From JADYZU01 sp964540965 (GTDB taxonomy: Bacteria > Pseudomonadota > Alphaproteobacteria > Rhodobacterales > Rhodobacteraceae): DNA of 64,000 bases. Below are positions 16,720 to 24,160 of the stretch, piece by piece (positions within the stretch are counted from its first letter, which is position 1; every line of letters begins with the position of its first letter). Made by a program: the position numbers and the translations under genes. The notes beneath the pieces are model-generated. The model saw only the letters and a list, made by a program, of their open reading frames with translations. It was not told the origin of the DNA and made no database searches. The stretch covers positions 1-64,000 of the forward strand of contig CAZIOT010000011.1 in the NCBI GenBank assembly GCA_964540965.1, given 5' to 3'.

Positions 16720-18741
16720 CTACAGGCTCCGTTCCAGAATAAGCTCGCCCGCCTTGCCGTTCTCGATGGTCCATTCGACATCGACATAGGTGGTGCAGGT
16801 TTCTTCGGTGATGATCGCCGGGCCGTTGACCTTGCCCATGATCCGGCCGCGCGGGATGATGCGGAACGGCACGCGGGCCTTCTTCTCGAACGAATAGACC
16901 TGCATCGTCCGGTCATCGGCGCCATCGGCGCGTTTGGGCGTGTAGGACAATTCGCGCCGCGGCAGCGGCACCGTGGTCGAGGCGCGGATCGAGACGATTT
17001 CCACGTCCTGGTTCATCGTGCCGCCGAAGGTGCGGGCATATTCGGTGACAAAGCGGTCAAGCACGGCCTGTTCGGTTTCCGCCGCGGTGGTGCCGGACAG
17101 CACGACCTCGATGGACAAGGTATGCTCCTGCCCCCTGTAACGCAGGTCGAGCCGGGCGGTCTTGACCGATTGGTCGGCATGGGCGGCGCTGCGCGCCTCG
17201 AGCGTGGCGAAAAGCTCGGCCAGAACGGTGTTCACCGTGGCAAAGGCGCCGGGAACAAGGTCGGTGACGCGGGTGCGCGCCGCCGATTGCACCATGTCGG
17301 CGCCAAGAAGGCCCCAGGCGCTGAAATTGCCGGCCAGCGGCGGCACGACGATATGGTTCATGCCCAGTTCGTCGGCCAGAAGCGTGCCCATCAGCGGCCC
17401 GGCGCCGCCGAACGGCAGCAAAGTCATGCCGCGGGGGTCAAGGCCCTGATCCAGCGAGATTTCCCGCATGGCGTTGGCCATCTGCGACGACGAGATGCGC
17501 ATGACGCCGGCCGCCGTCGCCTCGGTATCCTGGCCGATATGGGTGCCCACCGCGTCGATGGCGGCGCGCGCCTTGTCGATGTCCAGATGGATGCCCGAGG
17601 CAAGATCGCCCGGCCCCAGCATCCCCAGCCAGGCCGCGGCATCGGTCATCGCCGGCTCGGTTCCGCCCTTGCCATAGCAGGCCGGCCCCGGCACCGCGCC
17701 CGCCGACCGCGGCCCGACGCGCATCAGCCCGCCGGGGTCGATATGGGCGATGGACCCGCCGCCCGAACCGATGGAACGGACATCGACCCAGGGGCTCTGG
17801 ATCGGCATGTTGTCGATCATGCCCTCGAACAGCACCTGCGGCTTGCCGTCGATGACAAGCGCGGTGTCGAACGAGGTGCCGCCGACATCGGCGGTGACAA
17901 GCTGGGCGATGCCCAGCATCTTTGCCAGTTCCGACGCGCCCTGCGCGCCGCCGACCGGGCCGGACATGATGGTTTCAAAGGGCCGGTCCTCGGCCTCGGC
18001 AAAGGTCATCGACCCCGAGCCGGACCGGGTGATGAGCGAGGTGCCCTTGAACCCCAGCTCGCGCAGCTTGCCGTCCAGACGGCGCAGGTAATTCGCCATC
18101 CGGCCCCGCACGAACGCGTCGATGCAGGTGGTCGAGGTGCGTTCGTATTCGCGATATTCGCCGGAAATCCGGTGCGACAGCGAGATGCCGCCGGTGAACC
18201 CGCCCTCGCGGATCATCTGTTCGACCCGCAATTCATGCGCCGGGTTGGCGTAGGAGTTGATGAGGCAGACCGCGATGGCATCGACCTTTTCCGCGACCAG
18301 CCGTGCCACGGTGGCGGCGACCGACGCCTCGTCCAGGGCCGCGTATTCCGCGCCGCTGCCCAGGATCCGCCCCCCGACCTCGAGCCTCAGACGGCGCGGC
18401 ACCAGCGGCACCGTCTGCTTCCAGAACAGGTTGTACATCTCGGCCCGGTCGCCACGACGGATTTCCAGAACGTCGCGGAACCCCGCCGTGGTGATGAGCC
18501 CGACCTTGGCGCCCCGCCGTTCCAGCAGGGCGTTCAGGCCGACCGTGGTGCCGTGCAGGAAGAATTCGGCCGATTCGATGATCTCCTGCGGGACATGGCC
18601 CGTGATCGCCGCCACGACCCCCTCTTCGGGGGCCGAGGGCACGGTGGGCACCTTGCCCTCGACGGTTTCGCCGGTGGTTTCGTCGAAATAGACAAGATCT
18701 GTGAAAGTGCCGCCGATGTCGACACCGATGCGCGTAGCCAT
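16720..18741 (-). CDS. hyuA: Hydantoinase A / 5-oxoprolinase alpha-type subunit (module 1)
   Basis: A 673-residue ATP-dependent subunit. It begins MATRIGVDIGGTFTDLVYFD, the actin-like phosphate-binding loop, and repeats the second loop at VTADVGGTSFD near residue 295. Other family marks are IMSGPVGGAQGA, GSGGGSIAHID and LLPFGGAGPLMGTLLADELG. The protein phosphorylates or activates the cyclic amide for ring opening with HyuB. AAGGAAG precedes the ATG. It follows the binding protein gene by 18 bases in the same operon. A second, diverged hyuAB pair occurs in module 3. Confidence 0.94.
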   Translation of the reverse strand: MATRIGVDIGGTFTDLVYFDETTGETVEGKVPTVPSAPEEGVVAAITGHVPQEIIESAEFFLHGTTVGLNALLERRGAKVGLITTAGFRDVLEIRRGDRAEMYNLFWKQTVPLVPRRLRLEVGGRILGSGAEYAALDEASVAATVARLVAEKVDAIAVCLINSYANPAHELRVEQMIREGGFTGGISLSHRISGEYREYERTSTTCIDAFVRGRMANYLRRLDGKLRELGFKGTSLITRSGSGSMTFAEAEDRPFETIMSGPVGGAQGASELAKMLGIAQLVTADVGGTSFDTALVIDGKPQVLFEGMIDNMPIQSPWVDVRSIGSGGGSIAHIDPGGLMRVGPRSAGAVPGPACYGKGGTEPAMTDAAAWLGMLGPGDLASGIHLDIDKARAAIDAVGTHIGQDTEATAAGVMRISSSQMANAMREISLDQGLDPRGMTLLPFGGAGPLMGTLLADELGMNHIVVPPLAGNFSAWGLLGADMVQSAARTRVTDLVPGAFATVNTVLAELFATLEARSAAHADQSVKTARLDLRYRGQEHTLSIEVVLSGTTAAETEQAVLDRFVTEYARTFGGTMNQDVEIVSIRASTTVPLPRRELSYTPKRADGADDRTMQVYSFEKKARVPFRIIPRGRIMGKVNGPAIITEETCTTYVDVEWTIENGKAGELILERSL

Positions 18742-18759
18742 GTCGTTGACTTCCTTGGA

Positions 18760-20364
18760 TTAGTTCTTGGCCCAGTAGCGATAGTCGGGCAACGGCGCGA
18801 AGGTGAATGCCGACACGGCATCGCTCAGCACGACGACCGGCTGGTCCTCGTAGATCGGGATCTTGGGGAATTCGGCCCGCCACATCCCGGTGATGGTATC
18901 CATGATCTCCTGCCGGCGCGCCGGGTCGGACGAGGCGCGCATTTCCGCGATCAGCGGGTCGGCGTCGGGCAGGCAGGTGTCGGTCAGGTTGAAGCTGATG
19001 CCGCAGATCAGGTCATAGCCCCAATAGTAGCCGACCTCGAACACCCCCGGCCCGTCCAGCCGCATGAAGGCAGGAAGCTGGTGGCCCTGCGTCATCGCCT
19101 GGAATTCGGCGGCGGGAGCGACGTTGATCGCCAGGTTGATGCCGATCTGCGCCACCTGGGCCTGGATGATGGTGGCAAGCTGCTGCTGCGCGCCGTCGCC
19201 TTCCTGGATGGTCAGCGTGGTTTCGATGGGCGTGGGCAGGCCGCTTTCGACGATCAGTTCGCGGGCGCGGTCCAGATCCATGGTCAGGGGCGCGCTGAGT
19301 TCGGCGTTGAACCCGGGCAGCGACGGCGGGATCGGCCCGAAATAGGCGGTGCCCCAGCCATAGGCCACGCGGTCGATCACGTCCTGATAGGGAATGGACA
19401 GCGCCACCGCCTGCCGCACCAGCGGGTTGTCCCACGGCGCCTGAGTGTTGTTCAGCATCAGTTGCTGGATGAAGGGGTTGGAATAGGCGATGACCCGCGT
19501 CCCTTCGTTTTCAAGCAGCGATTGCGCCGCCTGCTTGGACAGGTCGAAGGTGATGTCGGCCTGGCCCGTGCGCGCCTGCAACAGAAGCGTCGGCGCCGCC
19601 GAAATCCAGTTCACCGTGATCGCGTCCGAGGCCGGCGCCTCGCCGGCGAAGGTCGGGTTGGCGACCATGCGGGCGGTCAGGTTCGGCGAATAGCTTTCCA
19701 GCAGGAACGGGCCCGAGGCGGCGACATTCGCCGCCATCCATTCGCTGGGGGCGCCGGGCGTGACACCGCCGTTGGCCTCGATCAGCGAGGGGTCGACGAT
19801 GGAGCCGGCATGGGTGGCCAGGTCGCCCAGCATGTTGCCGTTCGGCGCGTTCAGCGTGATGCGCACCGTCAGCGGATCGACCGCCTCGATGGTCTCGATG
19901 ATGACCGGATCAAGATGGCCGTCGGTCAGGAAGAACCGGCCGCAGCCGGCCATGTCCATCACCCGTTGCAGCGAATAGCGCACCGCCTCGGCGTCGATCG
20001 GGCCGCCCGAGGGGAAGGTGAAGCCGTCCTTGAGGTGGAAGGTATAGACAAGGCCGTCCTCGCTCATCTCCCAGCTGTCGGCGAGATAGGGTTCGATGGT
20101 GCCGTAATCGACCTCGCGCGTGCCATCGACGCTTTCACGGGTGCCATGCTGGACAAGGCGGACATAGAAGTTCTGCAGGAACGAGATCTCGGACAGGCCG
20201 CAGGCCCAGGCCGGGTCAAGCGTCGACGGCGCGACACCGGCATTGACGATAAGATCCGATGTCTGTGCCGAAGCCTGGAGCGCGAAAAACGAGACGCCTG
20301 TGGCAAGGGCAAGTCCGGTGGCGCGGCGCAGGGCGGGGCCAGAGAACCAGTCGGTCGTGCGCAT
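18760..20364 (-). CDS. Periplasmic substrate-binding protein of Dpp/Opp type (module 1)
   Basis: A 534-residue family 5 solute-binding protein with a Sec signal (MRTTDWFSGPALRRATG then a hydrophobic core ending ASAQT). The fold signatures APSTLDPAWACG, EPYLADSWEMSEDGLVYTFHLKDG and the later VRQAVALSIPYQDVID are present. It delivers the substrate to the DppBC permease of the same operon. GGAGCTTCC lies before the ATG. It is the first gene of the operon, reading away from a promoter with a consensus TTGACA and a 16-bp operator shared with dpkA. Confidence 0.94.
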   Translation of the reverse strand: MRTTDWFSGPALRRATGLALATGVSFFALQASAQTSDLIVNAGVAPSTLDPAWACGLSEISFLQNFYVRLVQHGTRESVDGTREVDYGTIEPYLADSWEMSEDGLVYTFHLKDGFTFPSGGPIDAEAVRYSLQRVMDMAGCGRFFLTDGHLDPVIIETIEAVDPLTVRITLNAPNGNMLGDLATHAGSIVDPSLIEANGGVTPGAPSEWMAANVAASGPFLLESYSPNLTARMVANPTFAGEAPASDAITVNWISAAPTLLLQARTGQADITFDLSKQAAQSLLENEGTRVIAYSNPFIQQLMLNNTQAPWDNPLVRQAVALSIPYQDVIDRVAYGWGTAYFGPIPPSLPGFNAELSAPLTMDLDRARELIVESGLPTPIETTLTIQEGDGAQQQLATIIQAQVAQIGINLAINVAPAAEFQAMTQGHQLPAFMRLDGPGVFEVGYYWGYDLICGISFNLTDTCLPDADPLIAEMRASSDPARRQEIMDTITGMWRAEFPKIPIYEDQPVVVLSDAVSAFTFAPLPDYRYWAKN

Positions 20365-20446
20365 GGAAGCTCCTCTCGGGAACAGGGTTGCATGTCGTCG
20401 GTCCCGGCCCGGTGGCATCGGGCGGGTTCAGGAAGCTGCGGAAAAT

Positions 20447-20462
20447 TTTTCCTATACGACAA
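20447..20462 (-). promoter_or_regulatory. Operator copy 1 (module 1 binding-protein operon)
   Basis: On the minus strand it reads TTGTCGTATAGGAAAA, matching the dpkA operator at 15 of 16 positions. It lies directly downstream of the presumed -10 of the binding-protein promoter, a position suited to repression. The nearby XRE-cupin regulator is the obvious candidate to bind it. Confidence 0.72.
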
Positions 20463-20652
20463 GACTACTGCATGAGTCGGGGGTTCTGTCAACCGCCGAG
20501 ATTGCGCCGGGGCATGTCGCTGGCAGTCGTCAAAGCGGCGATTTTGCCCCATGGCCTGCAGAGGAACTTTAGCATGGGTAAAATTGCTTGTTTTCCAAGA
20601 CTCTCCGGGCCGAAAGGTCGCCGCTTGCACGCGACGGACTTCCCCTCTAGTA

Positions 20653-20668
20653 TTTTCGTATAGGAAAA
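20653..20668 (+). promoter_or_regulatory. Operator copy 2 (dpkA-xre promoter)
   Basis: TTTTCGTATAGGAAAA is a dyad with arms TTTTC and GAAAA around a six-base centre. It begins at the last base of the -10 hexamer TAGTAT and ends 23 bases before the dpkA start codon, so an occupied site would block dpkA and the downstream regulator gene. It is inverted relative to copy 1. Confidence 0.75.
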
Positions 20669-20691
20669 TCGCTTGCCCTAACGGAGACAGG

Positions 20692-21705
20692 ATGCCGATG
20701 GAGCATCGCATCGGGTTTGTCGAGCTTGCCGCCCGGCTGGAGCCGATCCTGCACCGGGCCGGCGCCAGCCGCCCGGTCGCCCGGGCGCTGGCCGAAAACT
20801 GCGCCGCCTGCGAACGCGACGGCTCGAAAAGCCACGGCATCTTCCGGATGCCGGGCTATGTCTCGACGCTGAAATCGGGCTGGGTCGACGGCACGGCGGT
20901 GCCGGTGGTCGAAGACGCGGCGCCGTCGTTCCTGCGGGTCGATGCGCGCAACGGTTTTGCCCAGCCGGCGCTGGCGGCCGTGGCGGGGCTGGCGGTGGAC
21001 CGGGCGCGGACGAACGGCGCTGTCGTGGTGGCGATACGCGGATCGCACCATTTCAGCGCGGTCTGGCCCGACATCGAACCCTTTGCCGAACAGGGGCTGA
21101 TCGCGCTGTCGGTGATCAATTCGATGAAGGTGACGGTGCCGGCCGGGGCGCGGGCGCCGGTATTCGGCACCAATCCGGTGGCCTTTGCGGCGCCCGTCGC
21201 CGGCGCCCTGCCGCTGGTGTTCGACATGGCGACCTCGGCCTGGAGCCATGGCGACGTGCAGATCGCCGCGCGCGAAGGGCGGCTCTTGCCGGCCGGAACC
21301 GGCGTCGACCGCAACGGCGACCCCACCACCGACCCGCGCGCGGTGCTGGAGGGCGGCGCGCTGGTGCCGTTCGGCGGGCACAAGGGATCGGCGATCTCGA
21401 TGATGGTCGAACTTCTGTGCGCGGCGCTGACCGGGGGCAAATTCTCGACCGAGGTGGACTGGTCGGGGCATCCCGGCGCGCAGACGCCGCATACCGGGCA
21501 ATTCCTGCTGCTGATCGATTCGGCAAAGGCGGGCGGTTTGCCCTTCGACCTGCGCGCCGCCGGGTTCGTGCGCAGCCTGCACGCGGCGGGGCTGAGCCGG
21601 GTGCCGGGCGAAAGGCGGCACGAAAACCGGCTTGCGGCCGACCGCGCCGGGATTTCCCTTACGGAAGGCGAATGGCGGATGCTGGCCACGCTTGCGGGCG
21701 ATTGA
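20692..21705 (+). CDS. dpkA: Delta1-piperideine-2-carboxylate / Delta1-pyrroline-2-carboxylate reductase (Ldh_2 family)
   Basis: A 337-residue NAD(P)H-dependent reductase of the malate/L-lactate dehydrogenase (Ldh_2) family. Segments such as GSHHFSAVWPDIEPFAEQG, PVFGTNPVAFAAP, HGDVQIAAREG and GGHKGSAISMMVELL match the Pseudomonas DpkA type as I recall it. That enzyme reduces cyclic imines to L-pipecolate or L-proline. GGAG sits five bases before the ATG chosen; a second ATG two codons on is possible. It is divergent from the operon holding the proline-racemase homologue and shares its operator. The imine made by a hydroxyproline dehydratase is its known substrate class, so a joint pathway is likely. 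Confidence 0.88.
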   Translation: MPMEHRIGFVELAARLEPILHRAGASRPVARALAENCAACERDGSKSHGIFRMPGYVSTLKSGWVDGTAVPVVEDAAPSFLRVDARNGFAQPALAAVAGLAVDRARTNGAVVVAIRGSHHFSAVWPDIEPFAEQGLIALSVINSMKVTVPAGARAPVFGTNPVAFAAPVAGALPLVFDMATSAWSHGDVQIAAREGRLLPAGTGVDRNGDPTTDPRAVLEGGALVPFGGHKGSAISMMVELLCAALTGGKFSTEVDWSGHPGAQTPHTGQFLLLIDSAKAGGLPFDLRAAGFVRSLHAAGLSRVPGERRHENRLAADRAGISLTEGEWRMLATLAGD

Positions 21706-21772
21706 ATCCCGGGCGGGCTATCCTTTAGGTTTCGGGACAACCCGGGCGTCGGCCCGGTGCAAGGAGCGTGAA

Positions 21773-22402
21773 TTGACGGCAGCCCCGCAGACCCCGATCC
21801 CGCTGGCCAGCGGCCGCCGCAAGCCCGCCCATTCCATTGCCCAGACCCTGCGCGAGCTGCGCAAGGCGGCGGGGCTGACATTGATCGACCTGGCCACGCG
21901 CAGCGGCCTTGCCGCCTCGACGCTCTCCAAGATCGAGAACGGGCAGATGTCGCCGACCTATGACACGATCCTGTCGCTGGCCGAGGGGCTGGACGTCGAC
22001 ATGGCGCAACTGGTGTCGGGCGGGCGCGGGCAATCGGTCAACGGCCGCAAGACGGTGACGCGCCGCGGCGAGGGCATCGTCCACAAGACCGCGCAATACG
22101 ATTACGAGATGCTGTGCAACGACATCGCCAACCGGCAGTTCGTGCCGCTGATGGCCGAGGTGAAGGCGAAATCGCTGCATTCCTTCGACGGGATGCTGAG
22201 CCATCCGGGCGAGGAATTCGTCTATGTCCTGCGCGGCAAGGTCGAACTCCACACCGAATTCTATGCGCCGACGCCGCTAGAGGTCGGCGATTGCTGCTAT
22301 TTCGACAGCACGATGGGCCATGCGCTGGTCAACCCGCATGACGAACCGGCGACGGTGCTGTGGATCTGCTCGCGCGTGGTGCCGCCGCTGGTGTCGGAAT
22401 GA
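21773..22402 (+). CDS. XRE-cupin transcriptional regulator
   Basis: A 209-residue regulator with an XRE helix-turn-helix at about residues 28-85 (TLRELRKAAGLTLIDLA, LAASTLSKIENGQMSPTY) and a C-terminal cupin effector domain (HPGEEFVYVLRGKVELHTE, HALVNPHDEPATVLW). Such proteins sense a small metabolite in the cupin barrel. The start is a TTG at 21773 with AAGGAG six bases upstream; a nearby GTG is out of frame and stops after two codons. It follows dpkA by 67 bases on the same strand. It is the only regulator in module 1, so it very likely acts at the twin operators and thus controls itself. Confidence 0.9.
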   Translation: MTAAPQTPIPLASGRRKPAHSIAQTLRELRKAAGLTLIDLATRSGLAASTLSKIENGQMSPTYDTILSLAEGLDVDMAQLVSGGRGQSVNGRKTVTRRGEGIVHKTAQYDYEMLCNDIANRQFVPLMAEVKAKSLHSFDGMLSHPGEEFVYVLRGKVELHTEFYAPTPLEVGDCCYFDSTMGHALVNPHDEPATVLWICSRVVPPLVSE

Positions 22403-22406
22403 CAGA

Positions 22407-22463
22407 AGGCCCGGCAGCGCGGGGGCGCCACCGGGCCTGAGGGGGTCGCGGTCCTGCGGACCG
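22407..22463. terminator. Bidirectional terminator region between xre-cupin and hsp20
   Basis: Two hairpins lie between these convergent genes. The first pairs AGGCCCGG (22407-22414) with CCGGGCCT (22431-22438) around a 16-base loop that can fold further. The second pairs CGGTCC with GGACCG at 22449-22463 around TGC. No long T-run is present on either side. Confidence 0.6.
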
Positions 22464-22474
22464 GCGTCCGGTCG

Positions 22475-22951
22475 TCAGTTGACGGGCTTCGGCTCAGGCT
22501 GGCGTTCGATCGCATGGGTGACCGGCGCGGCGCCGGTGATTTCCACGCGGCGCGGCTTCAGCGCCTCGGGCACTTCGCGGACCAGGTCGATGTGCAGCAT
22601 GCCGTCCTGATGGGTGGCACCGGTGACGCGGACATGATCGGCCAGATGGAAGCGGCGTTCAAAGGCCCGGGTGGCGATGCCGCGGTGCAGGAACTTGCGG
22701 GCCGTGTCGTCCTCGGCCTTGCGGGCCGCAACGACCAGCGCGTTCTCGCGCTGCTCGACACTCAGCTCGTCGCCCGAGAAACCGGCGACGGCGATGGAGA
22801 TCCGCCAGCCCTGGTCGGCGGTCTTTTCGATGTTGTAGGGCGGATAGTTGGTCGCGCCGGCGTCCGTGGTCAGCACACGGTCCATGAGGTCGGCGATCTG
22901 GTCGAAACCGACGGTGGCACGATAAAGCGGCGCGAGGTCAAAGCTGCGCAT
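22475..22951 (-). CDS. Small heat shock protein, Hsp20/IbpA type
   Basis: A 158-residue ATP-independent holdase chaperone. It starts MRSFDLAPLYRATVGFDQIADLMD, the usual IbpA-type N-terminus, followed by the alpha-crystallin domain (YPPYNIEKTADQGWRISIAVAGF through GMLHIDLVREVP). The C-terminal IxI-type anchor appears as VEITG. It forms oligomers that hold unfolding proteins in the cytoplasm. It is a single gene, convergent with the XRE-cupin gene, and unrelated in function to the neighbours. Heat-shock promoter elements were not identified. Confidence 0.95.
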   Translation of the reverse strand: MRSFDLAPLYRATVGFDQIADLMDRVLTTDAGATNYPPYNIEKTADQGWRISIAVAGFSGDELSVEQRENALVVAARKAEDDTARKFLHRGIATRAFERRFHLADHVRVTGATHQDGMLHIDLVREVPEALKPRRVEITGAAPVTHAIERQPEPKPVN

Positions 22952-23297
22952 GGGTCATCCTCCGATGAGCGATACCATATGTGGCGCCTCCCCAGCCGGG
23001 GCAGGCCTTGGTCCGGGGCCCTGATGGCGCCCCGGTGAAGGTGAGATAGGCGCAGGCTGCGAAGGTTCAAGGGGGCGCCGGGCTGAAGCCCGGCGGAAGG
23101 AAGAAGGGGGGCCTTCCGCCCTCCTCTGCGCCTTGCGGCGCATTCACCCCCCGAGGATATTTGGAGACGAAGAATGGGGACAGAACAGCTCTTTGCCCAT
23201 TCTTCGTCCATAAATATCCCCGCCGGAGGCAAACCTGAGGAGGAGCCGGAGGCGACGACGAGGCAAGGACTCATGCGCGAATGCGCATTCCGCAAGG
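22952..23297. other. 346-bp intergenic region rich in inverted repeats
   Basis: No gene is seen. It contains a hairpin GCCGGGCT/AGCCCGGC near 23080, CGGAAGG/CCTTCCG around 23093-23119, TGCGCC/GGCGCA near 23128-23143, the large dispersed-repeat pair at 23151-23226, and a 12-bp palindrome GAATGCGCATTC at 23279-23290 just after the protease stop. The last may mark the end of the protease transcript; the first may lie in the hsp20 upstream region. Confidence 0.6.
23151..23226. repeat. Dispersed intergenic repeat, two inverted copies
   Basis: GATATTTGGAGACGAAGAAT (from 23155) and ATTCTTCGTCC-ATAAATATC (to about 23218) are near-perfect inverted copies, separated by about 20 bases, each flanked by C/G-rich ends (CCCCCCGAG and CCCCGCCGG). 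A third copy lies at 26579. From memory this motif is widespread between genes in Rhodobacterales genomes. It could form a long cruciform or RNA stem; its function is not known to me. Confidence 0.75.
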
Positions 23298-24119
23298 TCA
23301 GTCGCCGACGCTGACGAAGCGGGCGCCGATTTCGCTGCGTTCGCCGGGGCGGATCACCCGCGCCTCGCCGGGGGGCACGGCGGCAAAGCTGGTGTCGGCC
23401 AGTTCGGCGCGCAGGTCGGCCAGCGGCCGGGTCAGGTCCATGCCCACCGCCACCCTGTCGCCATCCAGTTCGGCCTTGGCCGAAACCACCGACACCACCT
23501 GCGCCACCCCGTCGCGAATGCTGAACACCGGCGCGCCGGAGGATCCGAAATCGACGTCGCAGCCAAAGACCAGCACCCCGTCCTCGGCGCCGACGACGCT
23601 GCACAACTCCTGCAGCGACGGCACTTCGGCCCGGTCGAAGGCGTAGGAGACGACGCCGACCTCGGCCCCCAGCGTTGCCGTCGGGGCGACGGCAAAGGGC
23701 ATGATTTCGGTCGAGCGGATCGGCTGGCTGAGTTCGATGAGCGCGATGTCCCAGCGGCTGGTCTCGGCCCGCGCGGTGCCGTCATGGGCATAAAGCGGAT
23801 GCGGCACCGCGCGCCGCGCCTCGCGATAGGCGGCGGCGCGGCCGTTGCGCCAGCCGGCGAGAAAGCGGATTCGCTCGGGCGCGATCTGCGCACCGCTGTC
23901 GCGGTCGAACAGGCAATGCGCCGCGGTCAGCACCAGATCGGGCGCGATCAGCGTGGCGGTGCAGAATCCCTTGCCGTCGATGTCCAGCCGGCCGACCCCT
24001 TCCCAGCCCCGCGCCTCGTCGCCGGTGAGGAGCGGGTGCAGTTCACCCTCGGCCACGGCAAGGCCGGGCGCGAGAAGCAACAGGCACAGAAGGACATGCC
24101 GCATGATGGAAATCCGCAT
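23298..24119 (-). CDS. Secreted trypsin-like serine protease
   Basis: A 273-residue protein with a Sec signal (MRISIMRHVLLCLLLLAPG, cleavage near AVA-EG) and an S1 chymotrypsin fold. The triad is visible: His in LTAAHCLFD, Asp in SRWDIALIEL, Ser in DFGSSGAPVFS (GSSGAP replaces the textbook GDSGGP). Paired cysteines around GFCTATL and AHC fit a disulfide. The start with the longer signal is preferred because GAGG precedes it. It lies 42 bases after glcF on the same strand and may be read from that operon, though no functional link is known. Likely a periplasmic or exported protease. Confidence 0.88.
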   Translation of the reverse strand: MRISIMRHVLLCLLLLAPGLAVAEGELHPLLTGDEARGWEGVGRLDIDGKGFCTATLIAPDLVLTAAHCLFDRDSGAQIAPERIRFLAGWRNGRAAAYREARRAVPHPLYAHDGTARAETSRWDIALIELSQPIRSTEIMPFAVAPTATLGAEVGVVSYAFDRAEVPSLQELCSVVGAEDGVLVFGCDVDFGSSGAPVFSIRDGVAQVVSVVSAKAELDGDRVAVGMDLTRPLADLRAELADTSFAAVPPGEARVIRPGERSEIGARFVSVGD

Positions 24120-24160
24120 CGCCTCGTTCCGGCCGGTTCTGCCGCGGCCTTTCGGCAAGA

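Larger units (their letters stand above)
20365..20691. other. Divergent regulatory region between module 1 operon and dpkA
   Basis: A 327-base gap without a gene. For the minus-strand operon it holds TTGACA at 20487-20492 with a weak -10 (AGTAGT or TAGTCT) 17-19 bases away. For dpkA it holds TTGCAC at 20625-20630, a 17-base spacer and TAGTAT at 20648-20653. A 16-bp dyad abuts each promoter at its -10/start region. The stretch between the two promoters is otherwise featureless apart from local AT richness. Confidence 0.65.

Noticed and set aside
14993..18741. Acetone or acetophenone carboxylase for the HyuA/HyuB pair
   Set aside because: Those enzymes need additional small subunits; none is encoded nearby, and the import and hydrolase context fits lactam/hydantoin opening better.
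17122..20475. Plus-strand open frame of over 1100 codons opposite hyuA and the module 1 binding protein
   Set aside because: Same pattern: antisense, no family motif, and composition expected from the complementary strand of high-GC genes.
21768..21776. GTG next to the ribosome binding site as start of the XRE-cupin gene
   Set aside because: It reads GTG-AAT-TGA and stops after two codons; the TTG at 21773 is in the helix-turn-helix frame at good spacing.
22952..23297. CRISPR array or small RNA gene in the repeat-rich gap
   Set aside because: The repeats are inverted pairs of different sequence, not regularly spaced direct repeats, and no cas genes occur in the window.
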